Origin: Cognatishimia sp. SS12
GTDB taxonomy: Bacteria; Pseudomonadota; Alphaproteobacteria; Rhodobacterales; Rhodobacteraceae
NCBI RefSeq assembly: GCF_028369055.1
Contig: NZ_JAQNCZ010000004.1
Location: 186,001 to 250,000, forward strand
Length of the DNA stretch: 64,000 nt
Direction of reading: 5' to 3'
The notes beneath the pieces were generated by a model, which worked only from the letters and a program-made list of their open reading frames with translations, ran no database searches and was not told where the DNA came from. A program made the position numbers and the translations under genes. This document shows positions 9,039 through 18,093 of this stretch, one piece after another. How positions within the stretch are numbered: the first letter of the stretch is position 1; each line of letters opens with the position of its first letter.

Positions 9039-10091
9039 TCAGAAACTGCGCCCCCAGACCAGATCCTGATTGCCGCCGAGCTTGGAGTGGCTGAAAGGAC
9101 GCAAATCGGAGGCAAACCGGTCCATCTCGGCGTCATAATGCAGGATCAGATAGGGCTCGATCCAGGCCAACTCGTATTTGTGCAGCGTCTCGGTGCCGTC
9201 AAAATAACTTTGTTTTACCCCCGCATGCGCCGCGCTGCGGGCCCCAGTCTCAAGATCGTCAAAGGCAAAGCGCGCAATCCGCTGCAGCGCATTATTACAG
9301 ACGCCGCGAATGGAATTTCCCTGCTGTTCAAGCAACAGCGTTGTTGTCACCATCGGTGCCACGGCGTGCAGCTGGTAATGCAACGCATATTTGCCGCGTT
9401 TCATTTCTTGCGGCAGGCTTCCATCAGCGGCAGCCTCACATTGCAGCCGTGCGGCGGCGGCGGCGGCGTCATCCAGCAATTCGCGATCCTGATTGGCGAT
9501 GGCAGCCAGGGTGATCCCCAATGTGGCCCAGGCACGCAGATTGCCGCGCGCTGCGCCCGGCGGGGCCTCTTGCTCCCAAAACCGGGCCTGCGCGCGCGCG
9601 CGCTGCAACAGCCAATTTGCAATCAGTTGTTCGTCTTCGGCCTCCGCTGCGTAGGGGCGCAGCTGCAGATAGATCATGCCAAAAGCCGCCAGACGTGAGC
9701 CCACAGCAAATTGCGCGCCCATCGTCTCTAGATCTGACAGCGCATTGCCCTCTGCCCAGCTGGCCATACGGCGCAGCACGCAACTGGCCTGTGCACGTCG
9801 CTTCGCCGGGTCGGTGCCTGCGCGCAGGGCTGCGTTGCTCTCACGCGCCAGCGCGCGCAGGAACTCCTCTACCGGGGCCAGCGCGCGGTTCACCTCTGCA
9901 TTGGAGGCCGCATCCAGAACCGAGCGGCTTTTGTCCGCCGCCTGATAGCGGCTGCCATGGGCAAGGCGCACCACGGGTGGCGGCGCCTCCGCGCAAACCG
10001 CATTCTGCGCATGCCCGGGCGTCGGCCCCAAGAGCGTCGCCAGACACAGGCTCAGACAGAGGGCAAAACACTGGCCGAAAACGCGCCTCAC
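9039..10091 (-). CDS. algL: AlgL-like periplasmic alginate lyase (PL5), probably catalytically altered
   Basis: The 350-residue protein has a signal peptide (cleavage near GHA-Q, residue 29) and the helical PL5 fold of AlgL, which in alginate producers clears periplasmic polymer during secretion. Family positions visible are DKSR (K54), an MKRGKYALHYQ segment with R232 and Y239 matching the catalytic Arg and Tyr, and N184. The residue after N184 is Leu (GNLRAW), where AlgL and A1-III have the catalytic His of NNHSYW. So the Asn, Arg, Tyr and Lys positions remain but the neutralising His is missing. The start overlaps the Sel1 gene by 4 bases (10088-10091). It is the last gene of the operon. 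Confidence 0.82.
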   Translation of the reverse strand: MRRVFGQCFALCLSLCLATLLGPTPGHAQNAVCAEAPPPVVRLAHGSRYQAADKSRSVLDAASNAEVNRALAPVEEFLRALARESNAALRAGTDPAKRRAQASCVLRRMASWAEGNALSDLETMGAQFAVGSRLAAFGMIYLQLRPYAAEAEDEQLIANWLLQRARAQARFWEQEAPPGAARGNLRAWATLGITLAAIANQDRELLDDAAAAAARLQCEAAADGSLPQEMKRGKYALHYQLHAVAPMVTTTLLLEQQGNSIRGVCNNALQRIARFAFDDLETGARSAAHAGVKQSYFDGTETLHKYELAWIEPYLILHYDAEMDRFASDLRPFSHSKLGGNQDLVWGRSF

Positions 10092-12817
10092 GGCGTCACC
10101 TGCTGCGAGACGGCGACAAGCCGCATGATTTCAGCCGCCTCGGTCTGACCGTGCTCTGCCGCGCGCGCCAACCATTTGAGCGCCGCATCCGGCTGCGCAG
10201 GCACGCCCAGCCCCAGCGCCAGCGCCTGGCCATACTCGCTCATGGCGGTCACATCCCCGCCTTCGGCCGCGCGCTGCAACCACCCCATCGCCACCGCAAG
10301 ATCTGACGGTGTCTCTGCCTGATCGCGTAGCATCTGCCCATAGCCGCGCATCGCGTAGATATCTCCTGCCTCGGCGGCCACGCGAAAGATTGCGGGCACG
10401 TCCAATTCCTCTGCCAGGGCGCGCTGTACGCTTTGGTCCGCGCGCCGAAAACGCCCCAAAAGCGCGCTCAGCAAACCGGGATCAGATTGCGCCTCTCTCA
10501 GCAGCACCACTGCGCGTTTCATATCAAAACTTGCCGCTTCCGGCAGGAGCAGAAGTTCAAACAGGCGGATGCGCGCCGATGTATCCCCTGCCGCGCTCGC
10601 TGCTTCGATCACGGCAAGCGCCTCGGGCAAGGCATCAGGTCCCAAAATGCGCAGCTTGGCATTTGCAAGGTCAATCTCTGCCCAGAGGTTATCTTCGGTC
10701 AGTTCTGCCGCGATACGCAGCCATTTGCGGGCGCGCGTGGCTTCGCCAAGCTCCGCCGCCACATCGGCAAGCGCGCGCGCCGTTTTGTAATCACAGCTCA
10801 TCAGGCCAATGGCGCGCGCAAAATATTGGCCGCGCAGGGCCTTTGACACATGCGGCAATGCAAAAATATGCGCGGCGCTGTCCCCGGATCGGGCGATCGC
10901 CTCGGCATAGCGGGCGTAAATCTCTGCAGCGGGCTGCCTGCTGATGGCGGCGATAGCGCGCATGCTGGCACCATTGCCCTGCGCTGCCATGACCTCCAGA
11001 CTCTCCAGCGCTGCCGTCTGCTCCGCCAGCGTGAGCATTGGCCAGATCACCGGCAATTGCGGGGCGGCTGCGGCGGCACCTGCCGCGCTCTGCTGGGCCA
11101 ATAGCGCCAGAACCGGCGCTTTCAGATCTGCCTCTGCGGCGCGAATCGTGGCCTTGTGACGCGCCTCAACCACCAGCTCATACTCCTCTGCGCGCGAGGC
11201 CCAGAACGCCTGTTGCGCATCTGCTGCGCCAACCACGGCCAGATACTGCAACCAGCTGGCCAAAGACGTCGGCCGCCCGTAAAGCGCCTGCGATTGCAAC
11301 TTGGCCAGGGTGACGGCCTGGGGCAGCCGGTGCAAATCTGCCAATGCATGAGCGTCTAGATTGACGTTGGCGGTGCCAGTGGCGACCTCCATCGCTTCCC
11401 AATGGCGTGCCTCAGCGATGTGCGGACCGTCTGGGGCCTGACACATATAAGCGGCAAATAGCTGTTTGCTTGGCGTGACCCCGCCCTGCACCGACACCAA
11501 TCGCCCCAAGAGGCTTGTCGCCTGATCAAATTCAGCCGGCGATGGCCCATCTGCCAGCAAGGCCAGCGCATAGCGGTTGCTGCCGTCCAGATCGTCGCGC
11601 ACGCTGGCTTTTTTCAGCAGCGCCAGCACCTCTGGCCGCGCCGCCCAGCGGCCGGCTTTGCGTTCTGCATCCTGCGCCAGCCGTGTGAACACCCAGCCCG
11701 GTGCATCCGCGCGCGCGGCGAGCTGTGCCAGCGTCGCGCCGCGCTCTGCTTGATGCTGCGGGAAATCCGCTGCATGTTCTTCCAAAAACAGCGCCAGCCG
11801 CGTCAGCCCTGCGCGACTGCCAGTGTCGGCGGCGGCCCGGTAAAGCGTCAGTGCCCGCGGCAGGTTTTGCGGCAAGAGCGCGCCCGCCTCATAAAGACGA
11901 CCCAGCTCGACTTGCGCAAAGGGCAATCCGCCCTCCGCTGCTTGCGTCAGATAGGTCATAAGAACCGCGTTGTCTTTGGGCACGTCTTCAGCGCGCAGGT
12001 GATATTCGGCCACTTTCCAGGCGGCATTCACATCCCCCAGGTCGGCCCCAAACCGAAACCACGCCAATGCAAGGCCCGCATCTTTCTGCACGATTTCCCC
12101 ATTGTGATATTCGCGCGCAATCCGAGAGGTGCGATCGCAGATCGTATCGTTGAGCTCCCCCACCAGCGCGCCAAACGCCATGGTGATGGCAAGGGATTCC
12201 GCCACATCCCACCCCGCGACGGGTGCCCCATCAAGGCTGCGTTTGCTCAGCGCCAACAAGGCATCTGCATTGCCGCCATAGCCCGCCGCAAACAGCAATT
12301 CATCTGCGCGGGCCGCATCCGGCGCAACGCCGATGCCCGCGCGGTAAAAACGAGACAGCGCATTTTGAATGCGTGGCGAGGCTTGATCCGCCCCCTCCGC
12401 CAGGGCCTGCACAAGCCGTTCAGAACGGATACGCTGGATCTGTCCGGCGGCCTGCAGTGCCTCGATCCGGGTCAGCAGCGCATTTTTGCCGCCATAATGC
12501 GCAGCGCGCCGTTCCAGCAAATCAATCATCTGTTCAATGGTGCCGATCCATTTTCGCGCATCCAGATATTGCAGCCGCTTGATGTCGCGGCGGATCAGCG
12601 CTGCGGACATCTCTGGCGCGCTTTTCCCATCCCACGCAGACCAAAAGGCCAGGGTTTCTGCATCGCTCCGGCGCGCAACGCAAACCGGGGCGGCGGCAAT
12701 CTCAGGCGGGTGAAACGCCAATGGCAACGGCTCTGCCCAAAGCGCGGCCGGACTAAGCCAGCCCACCAGCAGCGCGCCGCGCGCCCATCTGCCAATCTGC
12801 TTCAGGCGCATCTTCAT
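10088..12817 (-). CDS. Giant Sel1/TPR-repeat periplasmic protein, AlgK counterpart
   Basis: The 909-residue protein has a signal peptide (cleavage near LWA-E, residue 28) and many Sel1-like repeats along its length, for example ARADELLFAAGYGGNADALLAL, AVLMTYLTQAAEGGLPFAQVEL and AVAMGWLQRAAEGGDVTAMSEY, ending with AALKWLARAAEHGQTEAAEI. In alginate operons AlgK, a Sel1 lipoprotein of about 475 residues, bridges the polymerase complex to the porin AlgE. This protein is about twice that length and has no lipobox cysteine, so it is probably soluble in the periplasm. It overlaps algF and algL by 4 bases each. Function as an AlgK-like scaffold is inferred from fold and operon position. Confidence 0.75.
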   Translation of the reverse strand: MKMRLKQIGRWARGALLVGWLSPAALWAEPLPLAFHPPEIAAAPVCVARRSDAETLAFWSAWDGKSAPEMSAALIRRDIKRLQYLDARKWIGTIEQMIDLLERRAAHYGGKNALLTRIEALQAAGQIQRIRSERLVQALAEGADQASPRIQNALSRFYRAGIGVAPDAARADELLFAAGYGGNADALLALSKRSLDGAPVAGWDVAESLAITMAFGALVGELNDTICDRTSRIAREYHNGEIVQKDAGLALAWFRFGADLGDVNAAWKVAEYHLRAEDVPKDNAVLMTYLTQAAEGGLPFAQVELGRLYEAGALLPQNLPRALTLYRAAADTGSRAGLTRLALFLEEHAADFPQHQAERGATLAQLAARADAPGWVFTRLAQDAERKAGRWAARPEVLALLKKASVRDDLDGSNRYALALLADGPSPAEFDQATSLLGRLVSVQGGVTPSKQLFAAYMCQAPDGPHIAEARHWEAMEVATGTANVNLDAHALADLHRLPQAVTLAKLQSQALYGRPTSLASWLQYLAVVGAADAQQAFWASRAEEYELVVEARHKATIRAAEADLKAPVLALLAQQSAAGAAAAAPQLPVIWPMLTLAEQTAALESLEVMAAQGNGASMRAIAAISRQPAAEIYARYAEAIARSGDSAAHIFALPHVSKALRGQYFARAIGLMSCDYKTARALADVAAELGEATRARKWLRIAAELTEDNLWAEIDLANAKLRILGPDALPEALAVIEAASAAGDTSARIRLFELLLLPEAASFDMKRAVVLLREAQSDPGLLSALLGRFRRADQSVQRALAEELDVPAIFRVAAEAGDIYAMRGYGQMLRDQAETPSDLAVAMGWLQRAAEGGDVTAMSEYGQALALGLGVPAQPDAALKWLARAAEHGQTEAAEIMRLVAVSQQVTP

Positions 12818-13446
12818 TTTTGGTACCGATGCGGCGATGCGCTGAGTTCATAGACCCCGGCTGCCCCGGTCAGCACAAGGCTGACACCCTCTTTGCGGCG
12901 CAGCGCAACCGCCTCAGCGGCGGCCAGCGTCACCCCGGCGGCGCGCGCCTCAAAGGTGAGGGTCAACGGCGCGCGCAGTGCCATGGCCGCCCCAGTCTGT
13001 GGCGCGACATCTTCAAAAACCGCCGCTGATGCGGCTGGCGCAAAAAGTGTCACGCCGGCCTGATCGCTGAGGTTGTAGAACGTGACATCGGCCTTTGCAG
13101 GGCTGGCCTGCAAATCATCGGTGATCACCGCATGGGCACCGCTGTCATGCACCAAGACCGTATAGTGCAGATTGGCCGCCACCGGCACCGGCACGGCTGT
13201 CGCGGCGAGATCAACCGCAACCTCGCCTGGCGCAACGTTGACATAGGCTGAGATCACAAGATCTTCGGTGGGCAGCCTGTGCCCATCGACCGCCGCAAAC
13301 TGCGCGCCGGGGGCAACAACGCGAATGAAACTTGTGTTGGGGGCAAACACCCCTTCATATAACCGGTCGTCACCGCCGAGGGCGGCGGTTGTCAATAGAC
13401 CCAGGGTCGCCAAACAGGCGCAAAACATGGCAGATGTCTGCATCAT
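12814..13446 (-). CDS. algF: AlgF-like alginate O-acetylation protein
   Basis: The 210-residue protein from the ATG at 13446 has a signal peptide (cleavage after about LGG or AALG, residue 22-24) and beta-rich sequence. The YEGVFAPNTSFIRVVAP start and FYNLSDQAGVTLFAP match the AlgF family. AlgF is a periplasmic partner needed for acetylation of mannuronate with AlgI, AlgJ and AlgX; its exact role is not established. The start shares one base with the algX stop (TAATG), and its end overlaps the Sel1 gene by 4. Confidence 0.82.
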   Translation of the reverse strand: MMQTSAMFCACLATLGLLTTAALGGDDRLYEGVFAPNTSFIRVVAPGAQFAAVDGHRLPTEDLVISAYVNVAPGEVAVDLAATAVPVPVAANLHYTVLVHDSGAHAVITDDLQASPAKADVTFYNLSDQAGVTLFAPAASAAVFEDVAPQTGAAMALRAPLTLTFEARAAGVTLAAAEAVALRRKEGVSLVLTGAAGVYELSASPHRYQK

Positions 13447-14762
13447 TATCCTCCGTGTACATCCGTGCAAAGAAAGGCGCGCGGCGCGGGGCCGAAATCC
13501 GCATCCAGCGCAATGGTCACGTGATCCGCGCCCGCAGGCCAAAGCCCGGTCAGCGGCATGTAAAACCGGCCCGTGCGACGCAGCCGGGCACTGCGCGATA
13601 TGCGTTTTTCCCGCATGCGCCCGCTGGCCAGCGCAAAGCGGTATGTCACCCCCAGCGCCGGTGCCCCATCGCTATCCAGAAACAGCGTCTGCGCCGGGTC
13701 CAGTGCAATCTGGCGCAAATCAACGCTGATTTCGCGCGGGGTTGCGCCGCGCCTCACCGGCAAGGGCAGCTGACAATTTTGCCCCGCCGCAGCAATAAGC
13801 GCACGCATCGGCTGATCACCGAATTGCGCCAGATTGTTGTAAATGGGGTTTTCCCAAATCAGATAGCGCGGCCTGTTTTGCTGAAACTCCTCAGAGGTCA
13901 GATAGGACAGCATGGCACCGAATTGATTGCCCCCGGTGATTGCGTAATTCACCACCTCCAGATCAGAATATTGCCCCAGAAATCCCGGAAAATTGTTGAT
14001 CGGAGAATCCGAAAACGATGTGCCCAGCAACGCCACCTCAGGCCCGCTGCTGGCGCTGCCAAATAGATCGAGCGGCCCCTCTGCGGTCAACGCTGCGGCC
14101 TTGGCGCGGGTCACAAAGGTGGGGGTTTGTGGTTGCGGCAAGCTGGCCCGGCAGCGTTTTTGCAGAATGCGGCGCATGCCGGAAAACGCAATCTCATTTC
14201 CTGCAGGCAAGGTTTCATGCTGGGTTTTCTTGGCATCCGCATAGCCGGGCGTCGCGCGCAACTGCTGCGCGATTGCCTGTGCGGCGGCGCGGGCCCCGGC
14301 GGTTGTCCAGTGAAAATCGCTTTTGAAGAAGGCCAATTCGTCCGCAGGCACCTGCCGCATCGCGTCGCGGATATCCACCGCCAGCACCCCCGCCTCAGCA
14401 AGGCGGCGCAAGATATCTGTGTGCACTTCGGTGGCCACATTTAGATCAAAGCCATAAAGCCCCGCCCGTTCCGGCAAATACTGCGGCATCGCCACGCTTT
14501 TGGTCGGCACCGGCACATAGAGCAATGTGGTGCCTTGCGCGCTGAGCGCCCGCGACAGCGCCCCCATTTGGTCAACGACCTGATCGGAAAACGGGTGATA
14601 CATGCGCAGATCGGCATTGATCCGGTAGATCACGCCTGCGTGCCCCTCAAGGGCGGGCAAATCGCGCGCCTCTTCAAGGCCGGTGCAGCCATATTGTGAG
14701 GCCATGGCTGGGCCCGCACCCATGGCGGCGATACATGCGATCCAATGCCAAATCCGCGTCAT
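13446..14762 (-). CDS. algX: AlgX-like alginate O-acetyltransferase (SGNH)
   Basis: The 438-residue periplasmic protein has a signal peptide ending near AMA-S (residue 21) and an SGNH-hydrolase-like domain. The catalytic set is visible: D149 and H151 in KSDFHWT, and nucleophile S249 in LLGTSFSDS. In Pseudomonas, AlgX places acetyl groups directly on mannuronate. A C-terminal beta-rich part (residues about 330-438) could be a carbohydrate-binding module as in AlgX. The ATG at 14762 overlaps the upstream unknown gene by 4 bases. Confidence 0.82.
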   Translation of the reverse strand: MTRIWHWIACIAAMGAGPAMASQYGCTGLEEARDLPALEGHAGVIYRINADLRMYHPFSDQVVDQMGALSRALSAQGTTLLYVPVPTKSVAMPQYLPERAGLYGFDLNVATEVHTDILRRLAEAGVLAVDIRDAMRQVPADELAFFKSDFHWTTAGARAAAQAIAQQLRATPGYADAKKTQHETLPAGNEIAFSGMRRILQKRCRASLPQPQTPTFVTRAKAAALTAEGPLDLFGSASSGPEVALLGTSFSDSPINNFPGFLGQYSDLEVVNYAITGGNQFGAMLSYLTSEEFQQNRPRYLIWENPIYNNLAQFGDQPMRALIAAAGQNCQLPLPVRRGATPREISVDLRQIALDPAQTLFLDSDGAPALGVTYRFALASGRMREKRISRSARLRRTGRFYMPLTGLWPAGADHVTIALDADFGPAPRAFLCTDVHGG

Positions 14763-15508
14763 GGTCTCGGCTCCTTGAATGTGGTCGATGCCAGCTGCAC
14801 CAGCAGGTTTTGCGCGGTCAGCCGCACGGGAAGCATCGCGCTGGTGCTGGCATGCGCCAGCCATCGCGCCGCGTCGCGCCTGTCGCGCGCCGATGCGTCC
14901 TCCCCAGTGTGCAGCGAGCGAATTGCGAAATGCAGCGCAAGGGGGCCGCTGCCGGGGGCATCGCCTGTCGCGATCTCCCGAAGATCGGGCAAAAGCCCGG
15001 CAAAGGGTCGCCCCGCTTCGGCCAATGAAAGCGCGGCCGTGACTGCGCGCATATCGCCCGCCGCAACATAGGCCAACAGGATTTTGCGCAGCTCGCGCAG
15101 GCGGGCTGCGGGGGTGCCAGGCGGCAGCTGCGCCACTGCCGCAAGGAAGGGCCCCATGGCGAAGTCACGCCCGGTTGCCAGCGATATTCCGAAATAATGC
15201 GCCTGCTCGGCTGCGGCCTGATCCTGGGCACGCAGCCTTTGGGCAAAATGATAGGCCGCATTGCCCTCCCCCAAATCGGCGAGGGCACGCAGATCGCGAT
15301 TGGAGACATGATGACCCCGCACCAGGTTTCTGCGCGCCCTGCGCAGCCCGGCATCAGGCAAATCGCGGCTTGCAACGCGCCGCGGGGCCAACTGGACCGT
15401 CGCCGCGCCAGGCATACTGCCCAGCGCGATGCCCCCCAGTGGGGTCAGCTCTTGGGCGCTGCCAGGATCTGGTGCGCTCAGGGTCAGAAGGAGGATCAAC
15501 GCACGCAT
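14759..15508 (-). CDS. Unknown helical secreted protein in the alginate operon
   Basis: The 249-residue protein has a short signal peptide (MRALILLLTLSAPDPGSAQ) and is then almost entirely helical and alanine/leucine-rich, with a repeat-like texture (LADLGEGNAAYHFAQRLRAQ) resembling a degenerate Sel1/TPR array. I do not recognise it from canonical alg operons. It sits between algJ and algX with 1- and 4-base overlaps, so co-translation with the acetylation proteins is likely. A scaffold role is plausible but unproven. Confidence 0.6.
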   Translation of the reverse strand: MRALILLLTLSAPDPGSAQELTPLGGIALGSMPGAATVQLAPRRVASRDLPDAGLRRARRNLVRGHHVSNRDLRALADLGEGNAAYHFAQRLRAQDQAAAEQAHYFGISLATGRDFAMGPFLAAVAQLPPGTPAARLRELRKILLAYVAAGDMRAVTAALSLAEAGRPFAGLLPDLREIATGDAPGSGPLALHFAIRSLHTGEDASARDRRDAARWLAHASTSAMLPVRLTAQNLLVQLASTTFKEPRP

Positions 15509-16596
15509 CACTGCACCTCAGCCAATTGATCTGGGGCCGGCGCGGGCAGCGCATTTAGCAATGCCTCATCGCCAAGATAGCGCACCGGAAATTCCCAAAG
15601 CACATATTGCGGCCAAGTGCCGCCCGCCCCTTCAGTGACGGAAAGAAAGTTTTGCATCGGCGCGATGGGCCCTTGCCCCTCTTCGGCATAGCTCACGACA
15701 TCCTGACGCAGCGCGAGCTGCAAAGCAGGAAGAAAACTCCAGCTGGCATTGGCCGAATAGCTGGTGCCAACCAGCGCGACAGGTGCCGGCGGCGGCGCGT
15801 CAAAGAGATTGCGCACACCGGATGAGTCCCCGGTCAGCGACACCGCCTCAAATGGGGCGATATCTTCGGGCAGAAGGCCGATATGCGGGGCCACCTCTGG
15901 GGTGGTGACGAATTTCACAAGATCCCCGGTAAAGGTCTGGCGCGGCACAGGGCGCACCGCGTAACGATCCGCGCCGATGGCAACCATCCCGCTGTGGCGC
16001 AGCGCCTGCGCCACAGCAATTGTGCCCTCGGTGGTCCAATGCGTGTCTGTGGCAAAAAACGCAGGAAAATCGCGATCCAAGGCGGCTCGTGTATCCAGCA
16101 CCTTGATCCCGCGCTGCGCCATCGCGCGGACAAACGTCGTGTAGGCACGTTCTTGTAAGGATGCCGCGGCGTGATGGTGTGAAAACCGGCGCACCATGTC
16201 GAGCTTGGCCGGCAGTGGCATCATCACCAGTTGGCTGCCGTGGGCGGCCAGCCGGCCCTGCACCCTGGCAATATGATCCGCCGTGCGCTGGATGGCGCGA
16301 TCCGGGATCTGCCGAAACTCTTCATCCGTAAAGAGCCAGCCGTGATGGCCGGGCACGACACCATTGCGCCCTTCGTGAAACAGCAGGTAGCGCAACGCGC
16401 CGACCATTGCGACAGCCACGGTGCGATGGGGCATTTCATCGCCATAAAGCCGGTCGATCTGCTGACTTGCCCCGCCGTCGGTCAGCGCCCCGGCGCGCCC
16501 GGGCCAGCCGCCATTGTGCCACAGCGCCAGATTGGCCAAGACCGCATAGCCAAAGAAACATATCGGCAACAACAATTTAGGAGAGAACGACCGCAT
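15508..16596 (-). CDS. algJ: AlgJ-like alginate O-acetyltransferase
   Basis: The 362-residue protein has an N-terminal signal anchor (residues about 8-26) and an SGNH-like catalytic domain with D184 and H186 in ATDTHWT and S279 in LVGTSYS. AlgJ works with the membrane protein AlgI in passing acetyl groups to alginate. The segment EGRNGVVPGHHGWLFTDEEF is the conserved start of the AlgJ/AlgX domain. It ends in a one-base overlap with the unknown gene downstream and starts 9 bases after algI. Confidence 0.85.
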   Translation of the reverse strand: MRSFSPKLLLPICFFGYAVLANLALWHNGGWPGRAGALTDGGASQQIDRLYGDEMPHRTVAVAMVGALRYLLFHEGRNGVVPGHHGWLFTDEEFRQIPDRAIQRTADHIARVQGRLAAHGSQLVMMPLPAKLDMVRRFSHHHAAASLQERAYTTFVRAMAQRGIKVLDTRAALDRDFPAFFATDTHWTTEGTIAVAQALRHSGMVAIGADRYAVRPVPRQTFTGDLVKFVTTPEVAPHIGLLPEDIAPFEAVSLTGDSSGVRNLFDAPPPAPVALVGTSYSANASWSFLPALQLALRQDVVSYAEEGQGPIAPMQNFLSVTEGAGGTWPQYVLWEFPVRYLGDEALLNALPAPAPDQLAEVQ

Positions 16597-16605
16597 GATG
16601 CCCCC

Positions 16606-18093
16606 TTAGAACTGGAAATAGAGAAAGGGTGAAAAGCTTTGCTCTGTCAGGCGGAAGACGGCGTATGCACCCAGAACAAGCGTCGCCAGCGTCACCGTCC
16701 AGCCATCGTTTTGATGCGCGAGCGCAGCGCTGGCATGTGCCCGGGGCGCAGAGGCCGCTGGAAAGCGCGTTGAAACAACCGCGCCGCTGGGCCCCTTGTT
16801 TTCAGCATTTGAAAAAATCAGCCACAGCTTGGGCTCTGCCGCCGCGACCAAGGCCGCAAGCCCTGCGAGCGCAATGCTTTCGCGGCTCATCGCCCCAAAA
16901 AGCAAAGGATCATTGATGAATCCATTCAGCCCCAACATACCCGCGTAGATCGCCAGACTGTCGCTGACCGCCTCGGCGCGGAACATGACCCAGCCCAGCA
17001 GCACCAGCATCAATGTTAGCGGCAGCGCCAGCCAATAGCTCGCGGCGCGCTGATGCCAGCCGGTGACACGCTCAAGCGCGAGCAACCCGCCGTGCCAAAG
17101 ACCCCAGATCACAAAGGTCCAGTTGGCCCCATGCCACAGCCCGCCCAACAGCATCACGATCAGCAGGTTCACATAGGTGCGCGCCGCGCCTTTGCGGTTG
17201 CCGCCAAGCGACACGTAAAGGTAATCGCGCAGCCAGCTTGAAAGCGAAATATGCCAGCGCCGCCAGAATTCGGTGATCGAGCGGCTGACATAGGGAAAGC
17301 GGAAATTCTCGCCAAAGCGGAACCCCATCATCTTGCCAAGGCCAATTGCCATGTCGCTATAGCCGGAAAAATCGAAATAAAGCTGCAACATATACGCCAG
17401 CGCCCCGACCCATGCGACAACAAAGCCCGGATCCGAAGCGCCGAAGGTCAGATCCACCAAAGGGGCAATGGCATCAGCCAGAATGACCTTTTTGGCGAGA
17501 CCCACGAGAAACCGCGCCATGCCATCACAGAACAGTTCGGCGCTGTGACGGCGATGTTCAAACTGATGTTCCAGATCCTTGTAGCGCAGGATCGGCCCGG
17601 CGATCAGCTGCGGGAACAGCGCGATAAAGGCAGCAAAATCAATGAGACGCGCGTTGGCGCGGGCATCGCCACGATGCACATCAATCAGATAGCTCATGGC
17701 CTGAAAGACGTAAAAGGAAATGCCAATCGGCAAGATCAGCCGCCAATGCACGCCAAGCCCGGCGGCATCCGTACCCCAGAGCGCCGCGAAACTGTCGACA
17801 AAGAAATTAAGGTATTTAAAGACCCCCAGCACTAGCAGGCAGCCGCCGATCCCGATGGTGAGGTAAATGCGGCCCTGTCGCGAGCCCCGGTGTGCCGCAA
17901 CGCGCTGCCCCATCAGATAGGCAAACAGCGTGGTCAGCACCAGCAGCCCCAGAAAATCGATGCGCCACCAGGCGTAAAAAACATAGCTGCCCAGCAAGAT
18001 CGGATAGGACCGCCATCTTTGCGGCGTGGCATAATAGACCGCCATAAAGACCGGCAGAAAAAGAAAGAGGAAACTTTCCGAAGAAAAGACCAT
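16606..18093 (-). CDS. algI: AlgI, membrane-bound O-acyltransferase (MBOAT)
   Basis: The 495-residue polytopic protein starts MVFSSESFLFLFLPVF, the standard AlgI/DltB start. The MBOAT core includes FPQLIAGPILRY, ITEFWRRWHISLSSWLRDY and GLWHGANWTFVIWGLWHG, which hold the catalytic and conserved histidines. It transfers acetyl from a cytoplasmic donor across the inner membrane to AlgJ/AlgX. The ATG at 18093 shares a base with the algG stop (TAATG). An in-frame ATG at 18120 is less likely. Length is normal (about 500). Confidence 0.92.
   Translation of the reverse strand: MVFSSESFLFLFLPVFMAVYYATPQRWRSYPILLGSYVFYAWWRIDFLGLLVLTTLFAYLMGQRVAAHRGSRQGRIYLTIGIGGCLLVLGVFKYLNFFVDSFAALWGTDAAGLGVHWRLILPIGISFYVFQAMSYLIDVHRGDARANARLIDFAAFIALFPQLIAGPILRYKDLEHQFEHRRHSAELFCDGMARFLVGLAKKVILADAIAPLVDLTFGASDPGFVVAWVGALAYMLQLYFDFSGYSDMAIGLGKMMGFRFGENFRFPYVSRSITEFWRRWHISLSSWLRDYLYVSLGGNRKGAARTYVNLLIVMLLGGLWHGANWTFVIWGLWHGGLLALERVTGWHQRAASYWLALPLTLMLVLLGWVMFRAEAVSDSLAIYAGMLGLNGFINDPLLFGAMSRESIALAGLAALVAAAEPKLWLIFSNAENKGPSGAVVSTRFPAASAPRAHASAALAHQNDGWTVTLATLVLGAYAVFRLTEQSFSPFLYFQF

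Noticed and set aside
11750..12853. 367-residue plus-strand open frame in the Sel1 gene
   Set aside because: Antisense to the Sel1-repeat coding sequence; the periodic repeat pattern is on the minus strand.
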